Source of the DNA: Cyclobacterium xiamenense
GTDB taxonomy: Bacteria; Bacteroidota; Bacteroidia; Cytophagales; Cyclobacteriaceae
Length of the DNA stretch: 64,000 nucleotides
Assembly (NCBI RefSeq): GCF_009467825.1
Contig: NZ_WIOK01000002.1
Location: 62,001 to 126,000 of the forward strand
Direction: 5' to 3'
How positions within the stretch are numbered: position 1 is the first letter of the stretch; the number at the start of each line of letters is the position of its first letter. Shown here one piece after another: positions 24,812-34,900 of the stretch. Below the pieces are notes generated by a model. The model saw only the letters and a list, made by a program, of their open reading frames with translations. It did not search any database and was not told the DNA's origin. The position numbers and the translations under genes were made by a program.

Positions 24812-26053
24812 ATGAACGGATGGAAGCTCATTTTCTTGGCGGTAATTTTCATGCAACTCGGAATGGTCGGTGCGCAAACCCGGGTTATCCACCCGGGCGA
24901 AGGAGCGGTGATCGCCCGCGCCATTCAGGAGGCAGTTCCACACGATACCCTTTTTCTCAGCAAAGGCATTTACCGGGAAAATGCCATCCTGATCGATAAA
25001 CCAGTGGTACTTATCGGAGAGGCAGGTACGGTCGTTGACGGGCAAATGGGCGATGAAATCTTTGTGATCGTTTCCGATAGCGTCAGCCTGGAAAACCTAA
25101 CCGTAAAGAATGTGGGGGTAAGTTACCTGAAAGATCGCGCAGCCATCCGATTAAACCGGGTTTCAAACGTGACCATCCGAAACAACCGGCTACTCAACAC
25201 CTTTTTTGGGATTTACCTGCAAAAATCCACCGATTGTGTCCTTCACGGGAATACCATCACCGGTGCGGCGGAAGAAGAGTCAAAAGCCGGAAATGCAATC
25301 CACATCTGGCAGGGAGAACGGATCCGGGTGAGCCATAATACGCTGAGTCAGCACCGGGACGGCATTTATTTTGAGTTTGTTGACGAAAGTGTGATTACGC
25401 ACAACCGCAGCATCCAAAACATGCGCTATGGGCTGCATTTTATGTTTTCCAACGACGATCGGTACGAAAGCAACGTGTTTCAGCACAATGGATCCGGGGT
25501 GGCGGTCATGTTTAGCAACCGCATACACATGGAAAACAACGAATTTTTGGACAACTGGGGAGGTGCCAGTTACGGATTGCTACTGAAGGAGATTTCTGAC
25601 GGCACCATTCACCGCAATCGCTTTCGCTCCAACACCGTGGGTATCTACGCTGAAGGAGCCAATCGGCTAACGATCTCCGAAAATCAGCTGGAAAACAACG
25701 GAAAGGCCATGGACATGAAAGGCAATAGCATGGACAACCGCATCCTGGAGAATAATTTTATCGGAAATACCTTTGAGGTGTTGACCAATTCCAAAACGAA
25801 CCTGAACCAGTTTGCGGGCAACTACTGGAGTCAGTATGCCGGATACGATATGGACAAAGACGGTGTGGGAGACCTGCCGCACCGGCCCCTAAATCTCTTT
25901 GCCCTCATCACCGACAAGGTCCCTGCTGCCCACATGTTGTTGCATAGTTTTTTAGTTCACAGCCTGGAGGTGGCAGAACGCATGTTTCCGCAATTTATCC
26001 CCGAGCAACTGATCGATTCCCAACCCCAAATGCATCCGTATGATCTTGATTAA
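24812..26053 (+). CDS. nosD: NosD, periplasmic maturation protein of N2O reductase
   Basis: 413 residues. A signal peptide (WKLIFLAVIFMQLGMVGAQ) precedes a right-handed parallel beta-helix built of CASH repeats: runs such as NVTIRNNRLLNTFFGIYLQK, HNTLSQHRDGIYFEFVDESV and HRNRFRSNTVGIYAEGANRL. The end GNYWSQYAGYDMDKDGVGDL is typical of NosD. NosD works with the NosFY ABC transporter in CuZ assembly. ATG 24812 gives the signal peptide; the longer frame from 24500 overlaps nosL and is not used. The 3' end overlaps nosF by 14 bases. Confidence 0.93.
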   Translation: MNGWKLIFLAVIFMQLGMVGAQTRVIHPGEGAVIARAIQEAVPHDTLFLSKGIYRENAILIDKPVVLIGEAGTVVDGQMGDEIFVIVSDSVSLENLTVKNVGVSYLKDRAAIRLNRVSNVTIRNNRLLNTFFGIYLQKSTDCVLHGNTITGAAEEESKAGNAIHIWQGERIRVSHNTLSQHRDGIYFEFVDESVITHNRSIQNMRYGLHFMFSNDDRYESNVFQHNGSGVAVMFSNRIHMENNEFLDNWGGASYGLLLKEISDGTIHRNRFRSNTVGIYAEGANRLTISENQLENNGKAMDMKGNSMDNRILENNFIGNTFEVLTNSKTNLNQFAGNYWSQYAGYDMDKDGVGDLPHRPLNLFALITDKVPAAHMLLHSFLVHSLEVAERMFPQFIPEQLIDSQPQMHPYDLD

Positions 26054-26759
26054 CCAACTGAAGAAAAATTTTGGCCGGCAGGAAGTATTGAAGGGCATAG
26101 ATCTGCACTTTTCGGCGGGAGAGGGGCTGGCACTGATCGGCCCCAACGGTTCGGGCAAGACCACCTTGATTAAATGCCTGCTGGGGCTAAATACCGTGCA
26201 ACCCGGCCAGATCCAGTATAACGGAGCGGACATTTACCAACAAAGCGCCTACCGGAAAAGCATGGGATACATGCCCCAAATTTCGCGTTTCCCTGAACAA
26301 ATGAAGGTGAAGGACCTATTTGTCCTCATGAAATCCATTCGCTCCGACCAAACGGGCTACGACCTGGATCTTTTTGAAGCGTTTGAGATCGAGTCACTTT
26401 ACGAAAAAAAAATGGGGTTCCTGTCCGGTGGCATGCGTCAGAAAGTAAGTGCAGCGTTGGCGTTCTTGTTTCGTCCCGACGTATTGGTCCTGGACGAACC
26501 CACCGCCGGCCTGGACCCGGTTTCAAACGAAGTAGTGAAAGAAAAATTGCAGAAAACCATTCACGAGGAAAACAAACTGGTGCTCATCACCTCGCATGTG
26601 CTGAACGACCTGGACGATATTGCCAGCCGCTTGGTTTACCTGGTGGAAGGCAAGGTGCTATTTGATAAACCGCTGGCTGATTTGCAGGCAGAAACCTCCG
26701 AAAACCGGTTGAATGCGATGATCGCAAAATTTTTACGAAAACAGCTAAATCATGGGTAA
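26040..26759 (+). CDS. nosF: NosF, ABC transporter ATPase
   Basis: 239 residues. Walker A is GPNGSGKTT (near 35-43), the signature is LSGGMRQK (near 128) and Walker B is VLVLDEPTAGLDP (near 150). The switch His is in ITSHVLNDL. It powers the NosDFY complex that matures the CuZ centre. It overlaps nosD by 14 and nosY by 8 bases, so translation is likely coupled. Confidence 0.94.
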   Translation: MILINQLKKNFGRQEVLKGIDLHFSAGEGLALIGPNGSGKTTLIKCLLGLNTVQPGQIQYNGADIYQQSAYRKSMGYMPQISRFPEQMKVKDLFVLMKSIRSDQTGYDLDLFEAFEIESLYEKKMGFLSGGMRQKVSAALAFLFRPDVLVLDEPTAGLDPVSNEVVKEKLQKTIHEENKLVLITSHVLNDLDDIASRLVYLVEGKVLFDKPLADLQAETSENRLNAMIAKFLRKQLNHG

Positions 26760-27519
26760 AATCATTCGGTTTTTAGTGACCGATCTTAGTAAAAATAAAG
26801 CCATTCTTTTGTACCTGTTGTTTCTTTGGCTAACGGGATTTGGGCTGATCAGCCTTCAGGGCCAGGGAGAAAAGACACTACTCGCGCTATTGAACATCAG
26901 TATTTTGGTCGTTCCCCTGGTCTGTCTGGTCTTTTCGATCATTTATTTTTACAACATGTACGAATTTTTGTTGCTGCTTCACGCGCAGCCGCTGGCCAGA
27001 CGTACCTTGTTGATCGCTTTTTATTGCAGCCTTTCCCTGGTATTCACCGGGGTGTACCTGCTGGGGCTGGGCCTGCCGCTGTTTTTTTCAAATGCCGGGG
27101 GACCTGCTCTCTTACTGTTGCTTACCGGCAGTTTATGGAACCTTATTTTCATCGGCCTGGCCTTGCTGATGGCCATCTGGGCCGCTGACCGGACCAAAGG
27201 TATGGGGTTTTCCCTATTGATTTGGGTTTATTTTGTGTTGCTATTTGATGGATTGGTGCTGCTGTTGATGTACAATTTCAACGCGTACCCCATCGAAAAA
27301 TTTGTCTTGTACATTAGCTTTTTGAACCCCCTGGATTTGGGAAGGATTCTGGTCCTGATGCAGACAGATGCTGCCGCCCTGATGGGGTACAGCGGGGCCG
27401 TTTTTCAACAGGTATTTACCGAAAACTGGGGAAAAGCACTTGTTTTGGTGCTGTTGTTGCTTTGGGCCCTGGTACCCTTTTCGCTTTCCATTCGTTGGTT
27501 TATCCGAAAAGATTTGTGA
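26752..27519 (+). CDS. nosY: NosY, ABC transporter permease
   Basis: 255 residues with six hydrophobic helices, such as LYLLFLWLTGFGLISL, ISILVVPLVCLVFSIIYFY and ALVLVLLLLWALVPFSLSI. It is the membrane subunit that pairs with NosF and contacts NosD. It is the last gene of the nos operon; after it a weak GC hairpin with a short T run (27530-27555) could stop transcription. Confidence 0.9.
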   Translation: MGKIIRFLVTDLSKNKAILLYLLFLWLTGFGLISLQGQGEKTLLALLNISILVVPLVCLVFSIIYFYNMYEFLLLLHAQPLARRTLLIAFYCSLSLVFTGVYLLGLGLPLFFSNAGGPALLLLLTGSLWNLIFIGLALLMAIWAADRTKGMGFSLLIWVYFVLLFDGLVLLLMYNFNAYPIEKFVLYISFLNPLDLGRILVLMQTDAAALMGYSGAVFQQVFTENWGKALVLVLLLLWALVPFSLSIRWFIRKDL

Positions 27520-27686
27520 GGGATCCCGGGCGGCGTTTCCGCTCCTTTTTATACCGTTCCTAATTTTCAGTTGATGCTGCAGGTTCAAGCAAATCTCCCG
27601 CTCATTCCTGGAAATGGAGAAGCGATGGAGGATTATCTCACCGTATCACTAAATGTTGCACCAGGTCCATCAACCTTCGACAACCA
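27520..27686. other. Intergenic between nosY and the tandem repeats
   Basis: No gene or strong signal apart from the weak hairpin just after nosY. Confidence 0.4.
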
Positions 27687-28454
27687 AGCGCTGAAAGCGC
27701 GAAACACCCCAGCACCCGTTGCAGATCTGTGAACGATTCATCCCCGGCCTCTCAGGCCCTGTAGGGGCGAACTATTTTTTTCTATCGTCACGCCGGTTTG
27801 CAGGAACCTATCCCGCCCCTACAGGGCTAGTAAACCAATGATGACCTTTCCACGATGGGCTGCACCCATCGCTGGGAGATGTCGCCCTTTCAGGGCTAAA
27901 ATTAGGCAAGACAAGTTGGGAGCGATAGCCGATCGTTTACCGGATACCTGAATAGTAAACAGTACCAAATACCCGCTCTATAGATAATCCCGAGCGCTGA
28001 AAGCGCGAAACACCCCAGCGCAGGGTGCAGCCCTGTGAAAAAATAGATAAACGGATCCCAAGCCCTGTAGGGGCGAAACATTTTTGCCAACCCCCCATGC
28101 CGGAGTGCAAGAACCTATCCCGCCTCTACAGGGCTAGCAAACCAATGATGACCTTTCCACGATGGGCTGCACCCATCGCTGGGAGATGCCGCCCTTTCAG
28201 GGCTGAAATTAGGCAAGACAAGTTGGGAGCAAGAGCCGGTCGTTTACCGGAAACCTGAATAGTAAACAGTACCAAATACCCGCTCTATAGATAATCCCAA
28301 GCGCTGAAAGCGCGAAACACCCCAGCACCCGGTGCAGCCCTGTGAACGATTCGTCCCCGGTCTCCCAAGCCCTGTAGGGGCGAACTATTTTTGCATATCC
28401 TACGCACATGTGCAGGAATATCCCTCCCCTACAGGGCTGGCAAACCAATGATGA
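27687..28454. repeat. Long tandem repeat, period about 306 bases, 2.5 copies
   Basis: Copies start at 27687, 27993 and 28300 with AGCGCTGAAAGCGC; the third ends near 28454. Each unit holds a series of palindromes: GCGCTGAAAGCGC, CCCTGTAGGGGCG with its inverted partner CGCCCCTACAGGG about 45 bases on, GATGGGCTGCACCCATC, and GCCCTTTCAGGGC. The palindromes and CTATAGATAATCCC-like tails are better conserved than the sequence between the inverted arms. A 39-base piece recurs at 37308. The unit is a composite of REP-like elements; no protein explains the conservation. Confidence 0.85.
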
Positions 28455-29020
28455 CATTCGCTCTGCCCGGGAGGGGGACTTCGCAAGCCCGCCGGGGTAC
28501 TTCCGAACCCCAGGCGGGGACTTCCTATCGGCACCCCTGAACCAAAAACTGACACGCGTCGACCGAAAACTGACAGGCTTGACTATAAAATATTCAACGC
28601 TGCGGTTCGGAAGTCGGCTTTTGAACGGCAAACCCGCAGATTTTCACTAAAAACGGACAAGGCTTTTGGTTCGAGAACAAAAAGTCTGACATTTTTTCCG
28701 GAATTTTTGCTGGATGGTGAAAAATGGGTGCTTCAGAGCTCCGATCACGGCGTTCGGAACTCGGCGTGTCAGTTTATTTTATTCAACGTTTCGATTTTTA
28801 GGTAAATCGTTGTCTGTTTTTGGCGGGCTGTTGCACCTGGTAGGCGGATGGTTTCGCTGCAAAGGTGCCACCTTGGATAAAATAGGTCGACCGGTGGATG
28901 GTAGCGGTGGATGGTTGGGTTTCCGAATCGAAACGTGGTAGCTGGGAACCCGTGCGTCGGGGTTTGGAAGGGGTCTACCCCAGCTAGGAAGTACCCGGAT
29001 ACCAAAAGTGAGCTTTAAAA
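28455..29020. other. Intergenic, degenerate repeat-like DNA
   Basis: No gene is supportable. There are short related runs, GGGGGACTTCGCAAGCCCG, GGGGTACTTCCGAACCCC and GCGGGGACTTCC (28471-28530), two AAAACTGACA copies (28548-28583), and a pair ATATTCAACG / TTATTCAACG. It looks like decayed repeat or mobile DNA. Confidence 0.45.
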
Positions 29021-29056
29021 AGAAAGGGTGCAGTCAGGAAGGTTCCAACTGCACCC
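29015..29056 (-). terminator. Intrinsic terminator of the 29096-29578 gene
   Basis: GGGTGCAGT (29026-29034) and ACTGCACCC (29048-29056) form a 9-bp stem, followed on the minus strand by TTTCTTTTTAAAG. Confidence 0.8.
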
Positions 29057-29095
29057 GTCAATGAGGTGAAGGTGACATAAGCAGCTTTTCTTTTT

Positions 29096-29578
29096 TTACA
29101 GTTCCGATCCGTTGGTTGTTGGGGAGGATGATCGGGCAAAGCGCTGCCTTAGGTCCTCGTAAATCGTCTTGGCATCGGCTACATTTATTTTGGCACCATA
29201 CTTCACAGAATTGTAATAGCTAAGTGCCCCTACATAGGCCTCGGAGCCGGCCATCGTTACCGAGTCATTCAGGTTACTTACCAGTTGCTGCAAATCCCGA
29301 AGCACGGGCATCAGGGTTTTGACGGCATTCCAGTCCTTTTCCAATTCAGTGATCTCGACATAAGGCGGCAAAAACTGTCCGTCTTCCCGTGCATATTCCA
29401 TGGCTTTTTCCACGAAGGGAAGGGTGCCGTCACTCATCTTGGGTACTGTCCGCCGCTCAGAAGGGGTAAGGGCGAGCAGGTAAGGGCCCAAGCTGGTTTT
29501 AAGTGTGTTTAAGGTTTCCCTGATCGTTGCCAACTCCGCCTCAGGAATCTCGATAGAAATGGTGTTTTTGGTACTCAT
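29096..29578 (-). CDS. Conserved Bacteroidota hypothetical protein
   Basis: 160 residues, cytoplasmic, no signal. N-terminal IPEAELATIRETLNTLKTSL and LTPSERRTVPKMSDGTLPFV are segments I recall from a small Bacteroidota family of unknown function, largely helical, ending in AKTIYEDLRQRFARSS. Its own terminator follows. G+C is like the chromosome, unlike the AT-rich genes to its right. Confidence 0.6.
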   Translation of the reverse strand: MSTKNTISIEIPEAELATIRETLNTLKTSLGPYLLALTPSERRTVPKMSDGTLPFVEKAMEYAREDGQFLPPYVEITELEKDWNAVKTLMPVLRDLQQLVSNLNDSVTMAGSEAYVGALSYYNSVKYGAKINVADAKTIYEDLRQRFARSSSPTTNGSEL

Positions 29579-29961
29579 ACTAGATAAATTTAAAGTGAAA
29601 CAATAAAAACAGAATGAAAATACATTTTTATAGTTTCAAATGCAAATTATTGCGGGTGAAAGTTATTAAAAAGTTGGTTTGAAAAGAAACCGAAATTTTC
29701 TGGTCTTCAAAAATCTGGGTTTATTCCGCAAAATCGAAAATATACGGCCCATATAATGATAAACCAAATTGAAAATATGTGCTGGGACTAACAATAAAAA
29801 AAATTTAAAACCTCGAACTTTTCTTAGGAAAGACCAATTCAAAAGCCTGACTCAAGAAAATATCCCACCCTTTTAAGACTAAATCAAACGATTCCCTCCC
29901 TTTACCGTAGGCTGCACACCTTAAATTATTGAAAAGGTAAATTTAAAATAAAGTTTAAATA
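29579..29961. other. AT-rich intergenic, no gene seen
   Basis: 383 bases. Composition becomes strongly AT-rich here and marks the left edge of the accessory island. No repeat or promoter is clear. Confidence 0.45.
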
Positions 29962-30468
29962 TTAAACCTTTTTGTTATTTGAAAAAAAATGATCATCAAT
30001 AAATCCTATAAAATAAATGGAATTTAAAGGATAAAATTTACGAATATGAGAATCGCGCTTCTGTTTATCTTCAATTTTTGGAAATTCTTTCATTATTACA
30101 CTGATAGCAATTTGGCACAATTCCTCCCACCCTTTGAAAAGAGTTCCTTCTGTTTCCATTATTTTTTCTTGCACTGATTTAAGAGTAATATCGATAATTT
30201 CCTTTGACTTTAAATCAAACTTCTTTTGCAAATCCAATGCTTGATTATCAAGCTTCAATTTTAGTCTTTTTTCAAAATCCTCAATATCAAATAAGGATTT
30301 ATACCTTTCGAAATCAGAAATAATTTTACTTTGTCCATCAAGCAAATCTCTTAATTTAGTTGATGTGTTTTCTAAAGAAGCAATTCGCTTATTTTGAATT
30401 CGATAAATCAAAAGATTACTCATTATAAGAATCAAAATTAATCCGATATTAATAAAATCTGTAACCAT
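29962..30468 (-). CDS. Membrane-anchored coiled-coil protein of unknown function
   Basis: 168 residues. One N-terminal transmembrane helix (FINIGLILILIMSNLLIY) is followed by a heptad-rich coiled coil (about 28-110: IASLENTSTKLRDLLDG, DFEKRLKLKLDNQALDLQ) and a helical tail. It is very AT-rich and lies 235 bases downstream of the ApeA-like gene, same strand. Membrane plus coiled-coil proteins occur as effectors or sensors in some anti-phage systems, but there is no domain to prove it here. Confidence 0.6.
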   Translation of the reverse strand: MVTDFINIGLILILIMSNLLIYRIQNKRIASLENTSTKLRDLLDGQSKIISDFERYKSLFDIEDFEKRLKLKLDNQALDLQKKFDLKSKEIIDITLKSVQEKIMETEGTLFKGWEELCQIAISVIMKEFPKIEDKQKRDSHIRKFYPLNSIYFIGFIDDHFFSNNKKV

Positions 30469-30703
30469 AACAAATAATTATTATTAAACATTCTGTCAAT
30501 ACCTTAAAAATAATAAAAATAAAATTACTATGCTATTAAAAAAAACATTTTTTCTCTATTAATAACCAAGCTAAAAGTATTCAAATAAATTCCATTTCAT
30601 CAGAGAATATCATATTTAAATAGGATAAATATATGACTATTTTTTAAAATTAGATAATATTAATAAAAAAGTATGTGGAATAAAATCATATTTTAGTTAT
30701 AAT

Positions 30704-31978
30704 TCACAATAATTCCAAATTAATCATATTCAACAACTCGTCATCAAATCCAATTTCTCTTAAAACACAACAATATAATAATTTTCTTAAATCAAAGGTT
30801 ATGTTAATCAAATCTTGCATCTCGTATAAATATTTGAAATCTTTTTCATAAAAGTGAGAATAATAATGTCTATTTCTACTAATTAAGAAGGTATTAAATT
30901 TTAGCCTTTTGAAATTTCTAATTGAATTAAACTCATTCACTAGCGAATTTAATCTATCCTTTAATGGAATTTCAACTTTATCTTTATTTTCTTTTTTATC
31001 CCTAAATCTTCTGTGAAACCCTTCCAAAGCATTTACTACAATCATAAAATTGCTAGGGTCAAAAAAATAATCGTTTTGAAAGCTTTTAACCAAATAATTT
31101 AAAATGGGCAGCAATTTAGAATCAATCTCCATCCAATTACACAATATTTTATCAAATTTTTTTTCAATCATTTGAAAATTAAAAATTGGTCTATCATACT
31201 GTGCATTTTCTCTTAAAAAACTAACTCTATTATAATATACAGTGATGGATTCATTCTTTAATTCTTCTTGATTATTTTGAAAGTTAAATATAGACAGATT
31301 GATAAAGCTCACTTTTGATGCAAATGCTAATTCAAAAAATAAATTTAATCTTTCAGCTTTTTCAAGAAATTCAAAAAAGGTAATAGCCTTAATAGTAGAT
31401 ATTTTTATTAAATAAATTTGATGAATACTAATATCATCAAACTCATTTTCGTTCTGCCAACTATTACTTAATATTTCTATGCTAAAATTATTATCAATTT
31501 GAACATTAAATAAAAATTTATCAACAGAACTATCATATGAAATGGAAAACTTACTAATTTGATTATTAGAATTAAATGTGTATGAGTTTTTATAATTACT
31601 TCTTAAGAACCATTTATTAAGCTTATCTGTATTGAAATTTAATTTATAAAAAATTTTCTCATTGATATTTAAAAGATGAATTCCATATAATATAAATTGT
31701 ATCCTATATGTAGTTAATGAAAAGTTTGATCTATAAGATTTATCGTGATTTGTTACGGAACAGTAAAGAAGACTAATTTTAACATGTGATGAATCAATAC
31801 CATAAATCAATTCAGCCCTCCTTTTACTATGAAAAATTAATAAATTCTCATCTTCGTGAAGATTACCAATCAATTCAAGAACTATTTTCCCTTGAGGATC
31901 AAAGTTGACAGTACCAGGTATTAATTTTTTAGGCCTTTCAGGCAACCACCAAAATCCCTTAAAAACTTTCTTTTTTTT
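30704..31978 (-). CDS. ApeA-like HEPN-domain anti-phage protein
   Basis: About 425 residues; start is GTG at 31981-31979, overlapping the TGA of the upstream restriction gene, so translation is coupled. The N-terminus FKGFWWLPERPKKLIPGTVN and the following ELIGNL match the ApeA N-terminal domain pattern (G-W/F-WWLP ... PGT). The C-terminal region (about 280-420) is helical with RNRHYYSHF near 366-373, giving the HEPN ribonuclease motif R-x4-H. ApeA is a known single-gene abortive-infection system. Base composition is far lower in G+C than the flanking genes. HEPN nuclease activity is inferred from the motif. Confidence 0.78.
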   Translation of the reverse strand, partial: KKKKVFKGFWWLPERPKKLIPGTVNFDPQGKIVLELIGNLHEDENLLIFHSKRRAELIYGIDSSHVKISLLYCSVTNHDKSYRSNFSLTTYRIQFILYGIHLLNINEKIFYKLNFNTDKLNKWFLRSNYKNSYTFNSNNQISKFSISYDSSVDKFLFNVQIDNNFSIEILSNSWQNENEFDDISIHQIYLIKISTIKAITFFEFLEKAERLNLFFELAFASKVSFINLSIFNFQNNQEELKNESITVYYNRVSFLRENAQYDRPIFNFQMIEKKFDKILCNWMEIDSKLLPILNYLVKSFQNDYFFDPSNFMIVVNALEGFHRRFRDKKENKDKVEIPLKDRLNSLVNEFNSIRNFKRLKFNTFLISRNRHYYSHFYEKDFKYLYEMQDLINITFDLRKLLYCCVLREIGFDDELLNMINLELL

Positions 31979-34900
31979 CACCCGTCACCCCCTTCCACAA
32001 TTCGTATTTCCTCCTCCGTCAAGCCATACAACTCGTACACCAGCCGATCGATTTCCTGATCGATGCGGGTGATTTCGGCCTGTAGGTCCTTGGCTTTGGC
32101 TTTTTGTTCGTTAAAATAGGCCATCCATTCGGCTTCTTCCGATAGACTTAACTTGACCTTGGCCTTTTTCAGCTCTCCCAAAAACCCCTTAAAATCTAAG
32201 GAAGACCAGTTTTGGAGTTTTGTATTGGGTTTTTCGATAGAAAGTTTGGCTACCAAAAGTTTTAAAAAATCTGATTCGAAATTAAATAACGATTTTTTAT
32301 TCCTTAATAAATCATCTACTAAATGGGTTACAATAATTGTGAAATTTTCCGGCAGGTATGGCACCACAAAACTCATTAAATTATTAACATTCAGCTTAGG
32401 AAATGCTGCTCTTGAAAGATTCACATTAGAATTTCGAAAATAAGTCGAGCAAACGCTACTTGCTAAAATTGCCAGAATAGGCTTTAGAAAGTTTTTCTTA
32501 CCAGGTAAAGCTAAGAAATTAAAAACATCAGTATTATTGACAAGAGGCTCGTCTTCATAGGTTAAATCAATCTTTTCTTTTGACAAAATTCGGTTCACCA
32601 ATAATCTAGGCTTGATAAAAATATCTAGGTTTCTAGGTGCAGCCAAATTAGCCCCATATTTAATGAATTCTTTATTTGGCTTTAATAGGTATCTTTGAAC
32701 ATTCCCTGCTCCAATCAGTGGAAGGTAGGAATCGTCTAGCTTTGTATCTGAATGATAAATTTTGTTATTCATCATTTCTCTGGTTTGAACGGGTGTACCC
32801 TTTCCTTTTTCATATGTTTTAGCTCCCTGATAGCCGATTAAAAAATCAGAGATTTTATATTCACCAATCAAAGTTAAAGCGGCTTCAAACGAAAGGAAGG
32901 TAGATAAATCCGGACCTGAAAATTCTACCCATTTTTCGCTAAACCAATTTTTTTCTGCCAGTTGATTTAATCTTTCTGAAATGGATTTTAGATTCTTTCT
33001 TATGGATATGAAATTGGTTCTCTTAGGAAATTTCGGAGTCGAATTTTTTTCACCTGTTAAAATAACAGTATCCACCGTTGCATCTTCAAATACGCTGAAA
33101 ACATTCAAAATTTCTAAACACCTGTTATCAAGAAACATTTGCTTCCTTAATTTTGAATCGTTTTGCGTGGACAACCAATAATTTGGGATAATTACACTAT
33201 AATAGGCACTATCATGGAGAATACTCAATATTCTTTCCATAAATACGGCATAGGTATTTATTTGATACTCCGCAGTTTTAAAGTTTTTATAAATAAACTG
33301 TTTCGTCCCCTCATCTAAAGCATGGGACTGAACATAAGGCGGATTCCCTACCACCACATCAAACCCTCCCTTGGCAAAGACCTGTGGAAACTGCTCCTGC
33401 CAGTTAAAGGCCAGGTCTCCGGCTACGGCGGGGTCGTCGATCAAGGAGTTGCCAACTTTGATATTGGCATTGAGGCTGCTGAGTTTGCGGCCTTTCTTCG
33501 CCGTGCGCAGCCAGAGGGAGAGGCGGGCGATCTCTACCGATTCCTCGTTGATGTCCACGCCGAAGATGTTGTTTTCGAGGATGTGGTTTTCCACATTGGG
33601 CAGGATCATGGGTGAGTCAAAGAGTTGGGCTTCGAGTTCGTCCACGTAGCGGTGCTCGGCCATCAGGAATTCCAGTACCTGATTCAGAAAGGCACCGGAA
33701 CCACAGGCCGGATCACAGATGGTGAGCTGTAGCAGCCAGGCACGATAGGTATCCAGTTTTTCCTTGAGCTTCTGTATGGTTTTCTTCTGCCTGCCCCGCT
33801 TGCCCTCGGCAAAATCCTCATCAATAAGGGCCAGTTCGTCTTTTTTCTCCTTACACAGCCTGCAAAGGGTATTGTCCACGATGTATTTGGTGATGTACTT
33901 GGGGGTATAGAAGACACCGTCCCGCTTGCGTTTGGTTTTGGACTTATCTACCAGCTCACCGGCCAGCTGGGCACGGACATTCTCGATATCGTTCAGACTG
34001 TGCTCGAAGATATGCCCCAGGATATTGGTATCTACTTCGGATTCAAAATCGTATTCCGTCAGTTTCTTAACGTGCTTTTCGAGAACATCATCCGATATTT
34101 TGAGTGCCTCTAAAACGGGGTCCGGGGCGAATAGTCCTCCATTATAAGCATGGATTTCGGCTTTGCCAGGCTGCACACGTCCCGTGTTCAGGTAGCCGAA
34201 GTATTTTTTGAACCGATCGTAAAGCGGCCGGTATTCATCCAGTTCGCTCAGTTTATGCCACTGCCCCACGATCTCCATGATGGAATTGGGCGGCAATAAT
34301 CCCTTGTCCTCCGCAAAAAAGATAAACAGAAAGCGGTCCAGCAGCTTTTGGCTTTTTTTATAGAGTTCCAGTTCATCCTGTCCGGGATTTTTGGCCACCA
34401 TGTCCTGCCAGAGTTGCTGCTTGAAGGAGGAGTAATCGGCATAAAGCTGTTTGGTAATCTGCTCTTCCACGAGCAGGGATTCCTCTTTGAGCTTTTTGGG
34501 CAGATCGCGGAGCAGGTTGTCCTTTTGGAGGAGCAGCCAGAAAAGCTGGAAATCCTCCCATTGCATGCCAAAAACATTGAACTCCACGAAGTCTACAGCA
34601 TTGTCGATGTAAAAGCGCAGCTTTTCGAAGTTGCTGGTAATGACATAGCGGCATTCGGGCTGGTTGTTTTTGTAGTTGAAGGCCTGGTCCCGGATTTTTT
34701 CCAGGTCTTTGGTATCGGTCCCTTTCAGTTCGATCACAGCGAGGGCATTTCCATCACGAAGGATTGCTCCATCGGTCTTTTTGGCGTCCTTGGTGTTTTT
34801 GAGTTCCGTGGTCAGGTTATAATCCGGATTGGGATTGATGGTAAAGCCCAGGATATTGACAAAGAGCTCCCGGAGAAAGCCCTCCTGAAACTGTTCTTCC

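Noticed and set aside
27902-28631. Two minus-strand frames with a shared peptide (GIIYRAGIWYCLL)
   Set aside because: The similarity comes from the 306-base DNA repeat, which is palindromic; no start or signal is conserved.
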